NCBI RefSeq assembly: GCF_019209865.1
Contig: NZ_JAHUTT010000008.1
Coordinates: 49,141 to 113,140 of the forward strand
Length of the DNA: 64,000 bases
Direction of reading: 5' to 3'
Source: Shewanella sp. NIFS-20-20
Lineage (GTDB): Bacteria > Pseudomonadota > Gammaproteobacteria > Enterobacterales > Shewanellaceae
The notes under the pieces were generated by a model that had not been told where the DNA came from, ran no database searches, and saw only the letters and a list, made by a program, of their open reading frames with translations. The translations under genes and the position numbers were made by a program. Below, piece after piece: positions 9,281-18,127 of this stretch. Position 1 is the first letter of the stretch, and each line of letters starts with the position of its first letter.

Positions 9281-9825
9281 TGACGGACCTCCAGTTCATG
9301 TAAAATATTACGATAGATAGAAAGCACTCTTTGCCCATACCAGCGTGCACGCTCTTCGTTCCAACTGTGATAGCGGCCTATGCCAAGCTCTAAATCGTTT
9401 GGTGAAGATTTGATTGCTTCGGCCAAAATACTGGAGCCGACGGTAAGGTTGGTGATGGGGTCTAGCAGTTCTGCCGCTGAGCTCACCCGATGTCCGTGCC
9501 AATGCAAATTGATTTGCATTAGGCCAATATCGAGCTGGTATTTTTCACTCTCTTGCAGTGCCTGGTTTAACAGTTGCTCAGCTTCTGTCTTAGATTTGGC
9601 GTAGGTTGCGTTTGAACCATTGCGAATTGCGTATGGCCATGGACTGGTCATGTTGAGACCACGATGTGAGGCGGACTCAGCCAAGGCAACGGCGTAGAGC
9701 ATGACTGGATCAATACCAACACTTTTTGCTGCTTTTTCCCACTGATAGCCCGGAAACGCATAGACTGAAGTGCTTGCGGACATGGCTATCACTAGGGCAA
9801 TGGTTTTTGCTTTAATCGTTTTCAT
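9277..9825 (-). CDS. Periplasmic lytic transglycosylase (SLT family) of the ICE
   Basis: 182 residues with a clear signal peptide ending at about Ala23 (SVYAFPG). MLYAVALAESASHRG carries the catalytic Glu of family-1 lytic transglycosylases, and IGLMQINLHWHG and IGRYHSWN match the later SLT motifs. It should cut peptidoglycan locally to let the mating apparatus through. Unusually, it is encoded inside the set regulatory operon rather than with the tra genes, and so is expected to rise with SetC/SetD induction. In SXT this is s082. Confidence 0.88.
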   Translation of the reverse strand: MKTIKAKTIALVIAMSASTSVYAFPGYQWEKAAKSVGIDPVMLYAVALAESASHRGLNMTSPWPYAIRNGSNATYAKSKTEAEQLLNQALQESEKYQLDIGLMQINLHWHGHRVSSAAELLDPITNLTVGSSILAEAIKSSPNDLELGIGRYHSWNEERARWYGQRVLSIYRNILHELEVRQ

Positions 9826-10540
9826 TTTTGTCCTCTAATTGATTTCCGAGAAGCGCCTGAATGGCTTTCGGGCTTATTCTTTTTAATGGCACTGCGCTAA
9901 AGTCGGCGATGCCTCTCGTATAAACTTGTGCCGCTTTTGACCAGTCGCCCACGGCAACCGGCGCTTGCATATCAAATCCTTTTTGCTGGTTCTGATGGTC
10001 TGCAATACCCTGTAATAGCCTTGGGTATTCACCCACTTCGTCCCGGAGCAAGTAAGCCTGGTAGCGTGCTAAAAACTCTTTTTGCTTAAAGGGGTATTCC
10101 CTGTCGTCAACCTTGCAGAGTTCAACCCATCCCCCCATGTCTGAAATAACGCGGTGAATAAACGCATCGTCAAACATCACGGATGTCCAAGCGCCAACCT
10201 GACGAACAGCCTTGTCAACTTTGTTCCAAGCAACCATGGCTCTTGAGCCAGAGTTGCCATCGATATGCTTGATGACGTCAGCGGGCTTTGGAAAAAATTG
10301 CCCAGTATCCGGGGATTGAATATGCCGAGTCAGACCGATTCGCACTTCTTCAATGCTGTAAGCACGAAGGGCTTCAAATGCGATGGATAGCAATTGTGGT
10401 GATACGCTTTTGCCATACATGGCCCAAGCTGCTCCCCAAACTTCAGCAAACTCGCGTTTATCAACCTCCTGCACTTGAACGAACCTCCCGAATACCTGGT
10501 CCGGCCCAGCTTTCAGCAATGCGGCGATTGCTTTCTTCAA
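9812..10540 (-). CDS. Replication-associated protein of the set operon (s083-like)
   Basis: Up to 242 residues. The sequence resembles small phage-type replication-partner proteins of the DUF6475 sort (FAEVWGAAWAMYGK, TRHIQSP, GQFFPKPADVI) with no catalytic motif I can name. The longest reading frame overlaps the upstream gene by 80 bases. The AGGAGG at the upstream gene's stop (near 10464) suggests the true start may be inside, but no ATG lies close behind it, so the start is uncertain. It pairs with the preceding gene in an O/P-like arrangement next to a lambdoid-type switch. Confidence 0.65.
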   Translation of the reverse strand: MKKAIAALLKAGPDQVFGRFVQVQEVDKREFAEVWGAAWAMYGKSVSPQLLSIAFEALRAYSIEEVRIGLTRHIQSPDTGQFFPKPADVIKHIDGNSGSRAMVAWNKVDKAVRQVGAWTSVMFDDAFIHRVISDMGGWVELCKVDDREYPFKQKEFLARYQAYLLRDEVGEYPRLLQGIADHQNQQKGFDMQAPVAVGDWSKAAQVYTRGIADFSAVPLKRISPKAIQALLGNQLEDKNEND

Positions 10541-11330
10541 TATTCAATTGGTGATTGCTGCCCTTTAGGCTCGTCGATGATTGCTGTACTTCATCAATGC
10601 GAACGTACTCGTCTTCCCATTGCCGGTTTAAAAGCCAGTTATGTGGCATAGGGGTCTTAGTCCGATCTTGATACTGCAATCGGTTGTCTCGTTGCTCTTT
10701 CCAGCGTGTTAGCACTTCCAAGGCGAGTTCATGGTCTTCATTGAGGCCCATGCGTAGCCATTCTTCTTTGGCTTTCGCTTTTTTTTCTTTGCGTATTTGT
10801 ACATCCCAGAAGTCTTCAAACTGTATGTGGTCAACAGTTTTAACTGTTGGTTTATTGCTTCTCTCAGAGTCATCCGACCGTTGAGAGTCCCTTGCCGGGT
10901 TGCCATCAGGCATAAACAATGATGAAAATTCTTCTGGTAGCCGAGCTTGAAAAGCGGCAAGAGATTTCAAAAGCGATGCCATACCAATGAAGTCGGCAGG
11001 TACATCTTTAAGCAACCGAAAGGCTGCCTTACCTTGGTTTGGGTTTTCGATTGGGTTGTGCTTCAGAAAGCTCCGAATCAAAGTCCAACCGGATTCCTCG
11101 CAACGAATGAGGAACTGATCTTGTTCTAACTCATTTAGAGCCTTGGCAACCTGTTGCTCATCCCAGTTCAAGTCAGAAGCAACGTAACCAATCGGCAATC
11201 GAAAGCAGCCAAGCAAATTACAATGCGGGCATGTAAGCAAATACAGTCCTAGCAACTTCGCTGAGTCACTCCAGGACAAAACATTTTGCTTTAGCCAAAA
11301 GCGGGTATAGACCTTGCCATAATCACGCAT
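10461..11330 (-). CDS. Phage O-like replication protein (s084-like)
   Basis: 289 residues. The first 115 residues form a winged-helix DNA-binding region like those in phage replication initiator or O proteins (LGLYLLTCPHCNLLGCFRLP and DLNWDEQQVAKALNELE), followed by a polar linker and a basic segment with RKEKKAKAKEEWLRMGL. ICEs of this family replicate transiently, but their oriT-based replication uses the relaxase, so a role for this protein is inferred only. It is the second gene of the leftward operon after croS. Confidence 0.7.
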   Translation of the reverse strand: MRDYGKVYTRFWLKQNVLSWSDSAKLLGLYLLTCPHCNLLGCFRLPIGYVASDLNWDEQQVAKALNELEQDQFLIRCEESGWTLIRSFLKHNPIENPNQGKAAFRLLKDVPADFIGMASLLKSLAAFQARLPEEFSSLFMPDGNPARDSQRSDDSERSNKPTVKTVDHIQFEDFWDVQIRKEKKAKAKEEWLRMGLNEDHELALEVLTRWKEQRDNRLQYQDRTKTPMPHNWLLNRQWEDEYVRIDEVQQSSTSLKGSNHQLNIEESNRRIAESWAGPGIREVRSSAGG

Positions 11331-11385
11331 GGAGTTACTCGCTTTTGTGTTTACGTAAAATGCTGACCATTACTTGCCCTTAATC

Positions 11386-11637
11386 CTACTGGTTACTGGC
11401 TTTCAGCTCGCTTGGGCATTCGGGGTAGATGTCCGGTCTTAACTGAGATCGGGTTACTTGTCCTTGCGTAGCTTGTTCGATGGGTAAAACGAATTCAGCG
11501 GGAACACGCCCTGATTTATTCAACCAAAACCAGACGTTTTGCTGTTTTGAGTTGATGGCTCGTGCTAATGCTGATTGCCCGCCGACCAAGTCAATGGCAC
11601 GGCGGAGATGTTTTTGTGTCGTGTTGAACACTTCCAT
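11386..11637 (-). CDS. croS: CroS, Cro-like antirepressor of the ICE switch
   Basis: 83 residues, YdaS/Cro-type helix-turn-helix: GGQSALARAINSKQQNVWFW is the HTH with recognition helix at about 23-36. It is read away from setR across a shared operator region, as Cro is from cI. In SXT this gene (s085) is the Cro homologue that competes with SetR. A good AGGAG lies seven bases before ATG. First gene of the operon leading to setD-setC. Confidence 0.9.
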   Translation of the reverse strand: MEVFNTTQKHLRRAIDLVGGQSALARAINSKQQNVWFWLNKSGRVPAEFVLPIEQATQGQVTRSQLRPDIYPECPSELKASNQ

Positions 11638-11650
11638 ACCGTCTCCTGTT

Positions 11651-11741
11651 ACAATAATAACTGTTACAAGATTGAATGTTACAGTTTAAACTGTAGATAA
11701 GTCAACAGTTAAAATTGTTGAAAGGCTACAGTTTTATTTGT
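11651..11741. promoter_or_regulatory. Four 14-bp SetR/CroS operators between croS and setR
   Basis: Four related 14-mers are visible: ACAATAATAACTGT at 11651, the perfect palindrome ACAGTTTAAACTGT at 11681, ACAGTTAAAATTGT at 11705, and ACAGTTTTATTTGT at 11728. All share ACARTT...TGT-like ends. The number and place agree with the operators known for SXT SetR. They overlap both divergent promoters. Confidence 0.9.
11676..11705 (-). promoter_or_regulatory. Leftward promoter for croS and the setDC operon
   Basis: On the minus strand, TTGACT (11705-11700) and TAACAT (11681-11676) are spaced by 18 bases. The perfect operator at 11681-11694 sits inside the spacer, so bound SetR would block polymerase directly. 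Confidence 0.75.
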
Positions 11742-11746
11742 AGAAT
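11718..11746 (+). promoter_or_regulatory. Rightward promoter of setR, probably leaderless
   Basis: TTGAAA and TAGAAT are spaced by 17 bases. The setR ATG lies only eight bases after the -10 box, so the transcript should start at or next to the ATG, with no ribosome-binding site, like lambda cI from its maintenance promoter. Operator 11728-11741 fills the spacer. Confidence 0.75.
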
Positions 11747-11754
11747 ACGGGCTT

Positions 11755-12402
11755 ATGAAAACTTTATCCGAACGACTAAACCATGCCTTGCAGCTTACTG
11801 GGGTGACTCAGTCTGAGTTGGCTCGTCGCATTGGTATCAAACAGCAGTCGATCAGCCAGATTTGCTCTGGTAAATCGGCTAGATCTCGTTACACCATGCA
11901 GATCGCGGAGGCGCTTCGCGTGAATGCTCATTGGCTCGCCACAGGTGATGGCGAGATTGGCTTGGGGGTCGGTAATGTAGAAGTTGGGCCTGACATTAAG
12001 GGAAGAATTCCTCTCATTAACTGGGTTCAGGCCGGTGATTGGACTGAAATAGCGGAGGGATTTGCCCATGAAGATGCTGAGGAGTGGCGTGAAGTCACAG
12101 GGAAAGCACATGAGGGTTGTTTCGCACTTCGCGTAAAAGGCGACAGTATGGAAAATCCAAGCGGAAAAAAATCCATACCTGAGGGAGCAGTGATCGTTGT
12201 TGATCCTGAATTACCTTACTCTTCAGGTTCATTGGTTGTTGCGCGTTTGGATGATTCGAAAGAAGCAACCTTTAAGCAGTTAGTTATTGATGGTGAACAG
12301 AAGTACCTAAAACCTTTGAACCCCCAATACCCTGCAATACCGATCAACGGCAACTGCACCATCATCGGTGTAGTACGACAAGCTATCATCGATTTCTGGT
12401 AG
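11755..12402 (+). CDS. setR: SetR, CI-like ICE repressor
   Basis: 215 residues, full length. The N-terminal HTH (LTGVTQSELARRIGIKQQS and SQICSG) is followed by an S24/LexA-type self-cleavage domain: Ala-Gly in INWVQAGDW is the likely cleavage point, RVKGDSMENP has the catalytic Ser, and EATFKQL the Lys. SetR holds the ICE quiescent by repressing the setDC operon; RecA-stimulated cleavage during DNA damage relieves it. No Shine-Dalgarno is seen upstream, consistent with a leaderless transcript. Confidence 0.97.
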   Translation: MKTLSERLNHALQLTGVTQSELARRIGIKQQSISQICSGKSARSRYTMQIAEALRVNAHWLATGDGEIGLGVGNVEVGPDIKGRIPLINWVQAGDWTEIAEGFAHEDAEEWREVTGKAHEGCFALRVKGDSMENPSGKKSIPEGAVIVVDPELPYSSGSLVVARLDDSKEATFKQLVIDGEQKYLKPLNPQYPAIPINGNCTIIGVVRQAIIDFW

Positions 12403-12581
12403 CGAAGGAATTTGTGGTTTAGCCACAGTTGTTCATGAGCTGAAGAAGCAACGATTGCAAACAGCTACAACTGAGCATTGGCGCACGCTGAGAGTAAATG
12501 GTAACCGATTAGATAACCATTGATTGTTTATAAAGTCAAGATCAGCGAAAATAGCGGCCAATTACGATTAACACGACGGAT

Positions 12582-12609
12582 TTGACAAGCGAAGAACTGA
12601 AAATAGAGT
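12582..12609 (+). promoter_or_regulatory. ICE-borne promoter driving prfC
   Basis: TTGACA and TAGAGT are spaced by 16 bases, about 50 bases before the prfC ATG. SXT is known to replace the 5' end and promoter of prfC on insertion, which this matches. The surrounding 256 bases between setR and prfC hold no gene; they include a direct repeat of GTGTACAAA (12622 and 12634) close to the attachment zone, possibly a recombinase or accessory arm site. Confidence 0.6.
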
Positions 12610-12658
12610 ACTTCCAAAAGTGTGTACAAATCCGTGTACAAACTAAAAGAATTTATAC

Positions 12659-14248
12659 ATGGCAAACCAAGATTTTCTTAATGAAATCAATAAGCGAAGG
12701 ACCTTTGCTATCATCTCGCATCCGGATGCGGGTAAAACCACGATCACTGAAAAAGTATTATTACACGGACGTGCCATTCAAACCGCCGGTACGGTGAAAG
12801 GCCGTGGTTCAAGCCAACACGCCAAATCTGACTGGATGGAAATGGAAAAAGAGCGTGGCATTTCGGTCACGACCTCGGTGATGCAGTTTCCTTATCGTGA
12901 CAGCCTAGTGAATTTGCTTGATACCCCAGGCCACGAAGACTTCTCTGAAGATACTTACCGCACGTTGACCGCGGTTGACTCATGCTTGATGGTGATCGAT
13001 GCCGCTAAAGGTGTAGAAGATCGTACCCGTAAGCTGATGGAAGTGACTCGCTTACGTGATACCCCTATTTTAACTTTCATGAACAAATTGGACCGTGATA
13101 TTCGCGATCCCATGGAAGTGTTAGATGAAGTGGAAACCGAATTAAACATGCTGTGTGCGCCTATTACTTGGCCTATTGGTTGCGGCAAGTCGTTTAAAGG
13201 CGTTTATCATATCCATCGTGATGAGACCATTTTGTACCAAACCGGTCACGGTCATACAATCCAAGAGCTGCGGTTCATCAAGGGTATTGATAACCCTGAG
13301 CTTGACGTGGCAGTCGGTTCAGATTTGGCCGAGATATTGCGTGAAGAATTAGAGCTAGTGACCGGTGCATCGAATGAGTTCGATTTAGAGCTGTTTTTGA
13401 GTGGTGAATTAACGCCAGTCTTTTTTGGTACGGCCTTAGGTAACTTTGGTGTCGATCACATGCTTGATGGACTTGTACAGTGGGCACCGGCGCCGATGCC
13501 ACGGGAAACTGACGCGCGTGAAGTTCAAGCGTCCGATGAAAAATTCACTGGCTTTGTATTTAAAATTCAAGCCAACATGGATCCCAAGCATCGCGATCGT
13601 ATCGCCTTTATGCGCATTGTGTCGGGTAAATACACGCAAGGCATGAAGCTTAAGCATGTTCGTATCGGCAAAACCGTCAGTATTTCCGATGCGGTAACCT
13701 TTATGGCGGGCGACCGTGAGCGCGCAGCAGAAGCGTATGCTGGCGATATTATCGGTTTACATAACCATGGCACCATTCGTATTGGCGACACCTTCACTCA
13801 AGGTGAAGATTTGAAATTCACCGGTATCCCGAACTTTGCCCCAGAAATGTTCCGTCGTATTCGCTTAAAAGATCCTTTAAAGCAAAAGCAATTGTTAAAA
13901 GGCTTAGTGCAATTATCTGAAGAGGGCGCGGTGCAGGTGTTCCGTCCGTTGGATAACAATGACTTAATTGTGGGGGCCGTCGGTGTACTCCAGTTTGAAG
14001 TGGTTGTGGCACGCCTGAGATCGGAATACAACGTCGAAGCGATTTATGAAGGCATTAACGTGTCAACGGCACGTTGGGTGTACTGCAGTGACGATCGTAA
14101 ACTCGATGAGTTCCGCCGTAAGTGCAGCACAAACTTGGCCTTGGATGGTGGTGATAACTTGACCTACGTGGCACCGACCATGGTTAATTTAAACTTGTCG
14201 ATGGAACGTTATCCGGACATTACGTTTGCCAAAACACGCGAAAACTAA
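12659..14248 (+). CDS. prfC: Peptide chain release factor 3 with ICE-derived N-terminus
   Basis: 529 residues, the usual RF3 length. G-domain motifs are intact: SHPDAGKTT (P-loop), DTPGHEDF (G3) and MNKLD (G4). RF3 is a GTPase that recycles RF1 and RF2 from the ribosome after termination. The first dozen residues ([11 protein letters not shown]) differ from the E. coli start while [14 protein letters not shown] onward is conserved; this is the expected sign that the ICE right end supplies a new start. The attR crossover should lie within the first 70 or so bases. RF3 function is probably retained. Confidence 0.96.
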   Translation: MANQDFLNEINKRRTFAIISHPDAGKTTITEKVLLHGRAIQTAGTVKGRGSSQHAKSDWMEMEKERGISVTTSVMQFPYRDSLVNLLDTPGHEDFSEDTYRTLTAVDSCLMVIDAAKGVEDRTRKLMEVTRLRDTPILTFMNKLDRDIRDPMEVLDEVETELNMLCAPITWPIGCGKSFKGVYHIHRDETILYQTGHGHTIQELRFIKGIDNPELDVAVGSDLAEILREELELVTGASNEFDLELFLSGELTPVFFGTALGNFGVDHMLDGLVQWAPAPMPRETDAREVQASDEKFTGFVFKIQANMDPKHRDRIAFMRIVSGKYTQGMKLKHVRIGKTVSISDAVTFMAGDRERAAEAYAGDIIGLHNHGTIRIGDTFTQGEDLKFTGIPNFAPEMFRRIRLKDPLKQKQLLKGLVQLSEEGAVQVFRPLDNNDLIVGAVGVLQFEVVVARLRSEYNVEAIYEGINVSTARWVYCSDDRKLDEFRRKCSTNLALDGGDNLTYVAPTMVNLNLSMERYPDITFAKTREN

Positions 14249-14280
14249 TCGCAGTCTGCGCTAGACGCGTCTGACGAGAC

Positions 14281-14305
14281 AAAAGCGACCTATGGTCGCT
14301 TTTTT
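14281..14305 (+). terminator. prfC terminator
   Basis: AAAAGCGACC, TAT loop and GGTCGCTTTTTT form a strong hairpin with U-tract about 30 bases after the stop. Confidence 0.9.
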
Positions 14306-14439
14306 ATTGCTTACGATGAGGTTAAGGGTAACACTTGAGTTTAGTTCTGGAGTTATCAGGCTGGGGCGTTATGTATGATTGGCTAAACGCGCCATGGAGT
14401 GGATTGTGAGGAATGAATGTATGGGCTTAACATCTGACA

Positions 14440-15249
14440 ATGTGTGTTGTTGGCGTCCCCATCAGTGCGGTGGCCGTGGTGATCGATAGTCATGCCCATC
14501 TCGATATGGCGGCGTTTGATCACTGCCGCGAGCAATTAGTGGTGGCTATGGCCGAACGCGGGATTGCGGGGGTGTTACTGCCCGGCATTTGCCCGTCATC
14601 CTGGCAGCAGCAAATCGCAGTCGCGCAGCAGTATCAATGGCCCTATGCCTTAGGGATCCATCCTTGGTATATCCAGGGCGATATCGATACTGAGTGTGAT
14701 AAGCTCCAAGGATTAATCGAGCAGCAACTTAAGGCGCCAACGGATTCTGCGGCCAGATTAGTGGCAATTGGTGAAGTGGGGCTCGACAAGTTACATGGGA
14801 CGATTGACTCGCAATTGCCTTGGTTACATCGGCAAATTAGTTTAGCCCAGCAACATCATTTACCCTTGGTGTTGCATTGTGTTAAGGCGCATCACATTTT
14901 GTTGCCAATCCTCAAGCAGGCTCGATTGAGTCGCGGCGGAGTTATTCATGGCTTCTCTGGTAGCCAGCAAACCGCCAACGCTTATATTGCACTCGGTTTT
15001 AAATTAGGGATTGGCGGTGTCATTCTTAGACAGAACGCTGATAAACTCCGCAGTGTGGTGGCTGCGTTGCCATTAACAAGTTTGCTGTTAGAAACTGACT
15101 CTCCGTCAATGGGAATCGTGGCTGGTGAGCTCAATACCCCGCTTATTTTGCCCGATATACTGGCGGAAATTGCGCGACTGCACAAATCTTCTACTGTTCC
15201 GGTGCGCGAACAGTTGTTTGTCAATGTCACCCAACTCTTTGACCTATAA
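14440..15249 (+). CDS. TatD-family metal-dependent hydrolase/deoxyribonuclease
   Basis: 269 residues at most. TatD metal ligands are all visible: DSHAHLD (His-x-His), AIGEVGLDK (Glu), LHCVKAH (His), IHGFSGS (His) and LETDSPSM (Asp). The family comprises magnesium-dependent 3'-5' DNases and related hydrolases in the cytoplasm. The first 14 residues before VIDSHAHL look non-homologous, and a GTG or ATG closer to that motif may be the real start. It resembles E. coli YjjV more by length and position near deo genes than by any decisive residue. Confidence 0.85.
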   Translation: MCVVGVPISAVAVVIDSHAHLDMAAFDHCREQLVVAMAERGIAGVLLPGICPSSWQQQIAVAQQYQWPYALGIHPWYIQGDIDTECDKLQGLIEQQLKAPTDSAARLVAIGEVGLDKLHGTIDSQLPWLHRQISLAQQHHLPLVLHCVKAHHILLPILKQARLSRGGVIHGFSGSQQTANAYIALGFKLGIGGVILRQNADKLRSVVAALPLTSLLLETDSPSMGIVAGELNTPLILPDILAEIARLHKSSTVPVREQLFVNVTQLFDL

Positions 15250-15426
15250 TTCCTTTTGTTTGAACGGCGGTTTTAGTGGCTGCACAATATCGCTAACACA
15301 CTGAAATTAAACTTCAAAACTTTGAACTTAGTGGCGATTTATCCCGTTATCTCAGATATAATTCGCCTCGGAAATAGGTTGGTTAACAACACAAACAAAA
15401 TAAGTTAACAAATAGGGTGATGGTTA

Positions 15427-16680
15427 ATGAATATTCTGATGAGCTTGGTAGGGGTGGTCACTCTACTTGCAATTGGTTATCTACTATCAAACAACCGTAA
15501 AGCGATTAGTCTTCGCGCTGTGGGTGGCGCTCTTGCTATCCAAGCCGCTTTCGGTGGTTTTGTTCTGTACGTACCATTTGGTAAAGATGTGCTAAAAAAC
15601 GTGTCTGATGGCGTATCTAGCGTTATTGGTTATGCACAAAACGGTATCAACTTTTTGTTCGGTGATTTAGCTCAGTTTAAAGTGGGCTTTATTTTTGCCG
15701 TCAACGTGTTACCTGTCATCGTGTTCTTCTCGTCGTTAATTGCAGTTCTCTATTACTTAGGGATTATGCAGTGGGTTATTCGTATCATTGGTGGTGCTCT
15801 GCAAAAGGCGCTGGGAACCAGTCGTACCGAATCCATGTCTGCGACTGCCAACATCTTCGTTGGTCAAACTGAAGCGCCATTGGTTGTTCGTCCTTTCATT
15901 CCAACCATGACTCAATCTGAACTGTTCGCCATTATGGTGGGCGGTCTAGCGTCTATCGCGGGTTCAGTATTGGCCGGTTATGCGCAGATGGGTGTACCTA
16001 TCGAATATTTGGTTGCGGCATCATTTATGGCGGCTCCTGGTGGTCTGTTGATGGCGAAGTTAATGCATCCGCAAACTGAAGAAACCATCAATGAAATGGA
16101 TGAGTTACCAGAGGATCCTGACAAGCCAGCTAACGTGTTAGACGCTGCGGCTGCAGGTGCTTCATCCGGTATGCATTTAGCGCTGAACGTGGGTGCTATG
16201 CTGTTAGCTTTCGTTGGTCTGATTGCGATGCTCAACGGCATGTTAGGTGGCATTGGTGGCTGGTTCGATATGCCAGAACTGACTCTGGAACTGATCTTAG
16301 GTTATGTCTTTATGCCATTAGCCTTCTTAATCGGCGTACCTTGGCATGAAGCGATGATCGCAGGTTCATTCATTGGTCAGAAGATCGTCGTTAACGAATT
16401 CGTGGCTTACTTGAACTTTGCTCCATACCTGAAAGATGTTGCCGAGGGTGGCTTACTGATCAACGGTGAAGTGATGACCGATCGCACCAAGGCGATTATT
16501 TCATTCGCCTTGTGTGGTTTCGCTAACTTATCATCGATTGCAATTTTGCTCGGTGGTCTGGGTGCGATGGCACCAACCCGTCGTCATGATCTGGCTAAAA
16601 TGGGTATCCGTGCGGTTATCGCCGGTTCATTAGCGAACTTGATGAGCGCGACATTAGCTGGCTTGTTCTTAGCACTCTAA
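15427..16680 (+). CDS. nupC: NupC-type concentrative nucleoside transporter
   Basis: 417 residues with about ten hydrophobic helices. The CNT family signatures GQTEAPLVVRP and NEFVAYLNF are present; these Gln-x-Glu and Asn-Glu-Phe sites bind nucleoside and sodium or proton. It imports nucleosides across the inner membrane, feeding the deo enzymes downstream. The outer-membrane channel gene tsx follows, giving an uptake-to-catabolism order: nupC, tsx, deoC, deoA, deoB, deoD. Confidence 0.92.
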   Translation: MNILMSLVGVVTLLAIGYLLSNNRKAISLRAVGGALAIQAAFGGFVLYVPFGKDVLKNVSDGVSSVIGYAQNGINFLFGDLAQFKVGFIFAVNVLPVIVFFSSLIAVLYYLGIMQWVIRIIGGALQKALGTSRTESMSATANIFVGQTEAPLVVRPFIPTMTQSELFAIMVGGLASIAGSVLAGYAQMGVPIEYLVAASFMAAPGGLLMAKLMHPQTEETINEMDELPEDPDKPANVLDAAAAGASSGMHLALNVGAMLLAFVGLIAMLNGMLGGIGGWFDMPELTLELILGYVFMPLAFLIGVPWHEAMIAGSFIGQKIVVNEFVAYLNFAPYLKDVAEGGLLINGEVMTDRTKAIISFALCGFANLSSIAILLGGLGAMAPTRRHDLAKMGIRAVIAGSLANLMSATLAGLFLAL

Positions 16681-16687
16681 TGTCATC

Positions 16688-16712
16688 ATGTCCCGGCCAA
16701 GTGCCGGGACAT
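16688..16712 (+). terminator. Hairpin after nupC
   Basis: A perfect 10-bp inverted repeat, ATGTCCCGGC and GCCGGGACAT with a five-base loop. There is no clear U-tract, so it may stabilise mRNA rather than terminate. Confidence 0.6.
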
Positions 16713-16941
16713 ATCCACTATTTCCAACGTATTTTCAACGTTAAATTGAGATTAGCAGCCCTGACATCAGTTTGGCTGATCAGATAGTTGCAATCAAAAT
16801 TTAACAACTGCTGGGCTTTGTTCACATTTTAGAATTTACTGTTCTCATTTTTGTTGAGATTTATGTCAAGACAGGTAAAATGCGAACGCTAAAAAAATAT
16901 TGCTGACAACAGCAAATAAAACCAAAAATATGGGGTTGATG

Positions 16942-17724
16942 ATGAAAAATGTAAAAATGCTCGCCTTAGCCGCTGCTACCACTGCTGCCTTATCTGCTGG
17001 TTCTGTTCAAGCCGAACAGTTCTACGGTTTTTCTAACGTATCTGTAAACTACTTAGATTGGTCTGACGGTACTACTGAGCGCACTGGTGGCTACAAAGAA
17101 GACTTCGTGTATTTAGAAGTTGAAGGTGGCGCGGGTTATGACTGGGGTGATGTTTACGGTTTTGTTGATTTCGAAAACCCAACTAAGGGTGAATGGAGAA
17201 AGGCCGACGAAACTGTGAAAGAGAAAGCTGAAGCTTTCCGTATTGCCGCTAAAGGTTCTGTTGCCATCAACATGGGTGACAGCAACTTTAACTACTATGG
17301 TCAACTGTACTCTTTGTCTGACTCTTCAGGTTTCTACGAGCAGAACGTGACCTTAGGTGTGAGCTACGATTACAACACTGATTTCGGTTTATGGGTTAAG
17401 CCATTCATCGGCGCACATTATGTGCATAACAACTTCATCGGTGCCGGATTCAACGGTTACATGGGTGGCTGGGTGTTAGGTTATAACTTCGAACTGGCTG
17501 GTCAATCAATGATGATTACCAACTGGAATGAAATTGAATTTGACCGCGCTGATGAGTATAAAGGTGCCAACGGTAATGGTACGGGTCTGAACGGTGCCGT
17601 TGCACTGTGGTGGACTCCAACGCCTAAGTTCACTGCCGGTGTTCAATACCGTTATGCTGACCATAAGTTAGGTGCAGCAACTTATCAAAATGCTGTGATT
17701 TTCTCTGCTAAATATAACTTCTAA
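16942..17724 (+). CDS. tsx: Tsx-like outer-membrane nucleoside channel
   Basis: 260 residues from ATG 16942, chosen because GGGG lies six bases before it (an ATG at 16939 is adjacent). Signal peptide: MKNVKMLALAAATTA through the Ala at VQAEQF. The mature chain alternates beta strands rich in Tyr and Trp and ends in Phe (SAKYNF), the outer-membrane barrel signature. Tsx is a 12-strand barrel that admits nucleosides. Genes for catabolism follow; the 217 bases upstream are AT-rich and may hold CRP or CytR-type control, but I see no convincing site. Confidence 0.9.
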   Translation: MKNVKMLALAAATTAALSAGSVQAEQFYGFSNVSVNYLDWSDGTTERTGGYKEDFVYLEVEGGAGYDWGDVYGFVDFENPTKGEWRKADETVKEKAEAFRIAAKGSVAINMGDSNFNYYGQLYSLSDSSGFYEQNVTLGVSYDYNTDFGLWVKPFIGAHYVHNNFIGAGFNGYMGGWVLGYNFELAGQSMMITNWNEIEFDRADEYKGANGNGTGLNGAVALWWTPTPKFTAGVQYRYADHKLGAATYQNAVIFSAKYNF

Positions 17725-17744
17725 GAAAGTTTAGCTAGATGACA

Positions 17745-17766
17745 GGGAGCTGCCACCGCAGCTCCC
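17745..17766 (+). terminator. Hairpin after tsx
   Basis: GGGAGCTG, six-base loop and CAGCTCCC form an 8-bp GC-rich stem 20 bases after the stop; the U-tract is poor. Confidence 0.65.
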
Positions 17767-17903
17767 ATTATGCAACAGCGAACGTGGCAATAAAGATACA
17801 TAGTTAAATTTTACATAAGCTTGGTTTATATTAGCTGAACTGATTTTACGTAAGCTTTATGATTTTCTCGCGCTAAAACGGAGTTTTCGCGGAAAGGCAG
17901 ACA

Positions 17904-17920
17904 CATACACAGTGTGTATG
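17904..17920. promoter_or_regulatory. Palindrome upstream of the deo operon
   Basis: CATACACAGTGTGTATG is a near-perfect palindrome about 210 bases before deoC, in a 360-base stretch with no gene. It could be an operator for a deo regulator; the protein is unknown. Confidence 0.4.
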
Positions 17921-18127
17921 ACACTTCCTTCCGGTCTTCATGGATTCAAGTCGTGGTACTCGTTATCAAGTTTGAATACCGACAATTTGCTGTTAACGAT
18001 TGACTAGTATTAGTTAGCATTTGGCAATGTCTGAAGGCCCGGCCACCAACAATACCAATAAAAGCCCAAGCCAGACGCTGCTAAATGCCAGAATTTTTAT
18101 TTTTTGAATAATGTCTTGGAGAGCAAC

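Larger units (their letters stand above)
1..12690. mobile_element. Right-hand part of an SXT/R391-family ICE integrated in prfC
   Basis: The order primase-like ORF, traF, traH, traG, eex, setC, setD, transglycosylase, two replication-like ORFs, croS, setR, then prfC is the conserved right end of SXT/R391 elements, which integrate into the 5' end of prfC by an Int tyrosine recombinase (established knowledge). The element enters the window at position 1, so int, xis, the relaxase and the variable regions are not seen. The right boundary is set only approximately: it should fall within the first few dozen bases of prfC, because these elements bring new first codons. No cargo such as resistance genes lies between traF and setR. 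Confidence 0.95.

Noticed and set aside
16688..16712. A promoter or operator after nupC
   Set aside because: The structure is a plain 10-bp hairpin immediately after a stop codon; terminator or mRNA stabiliser is simpler.
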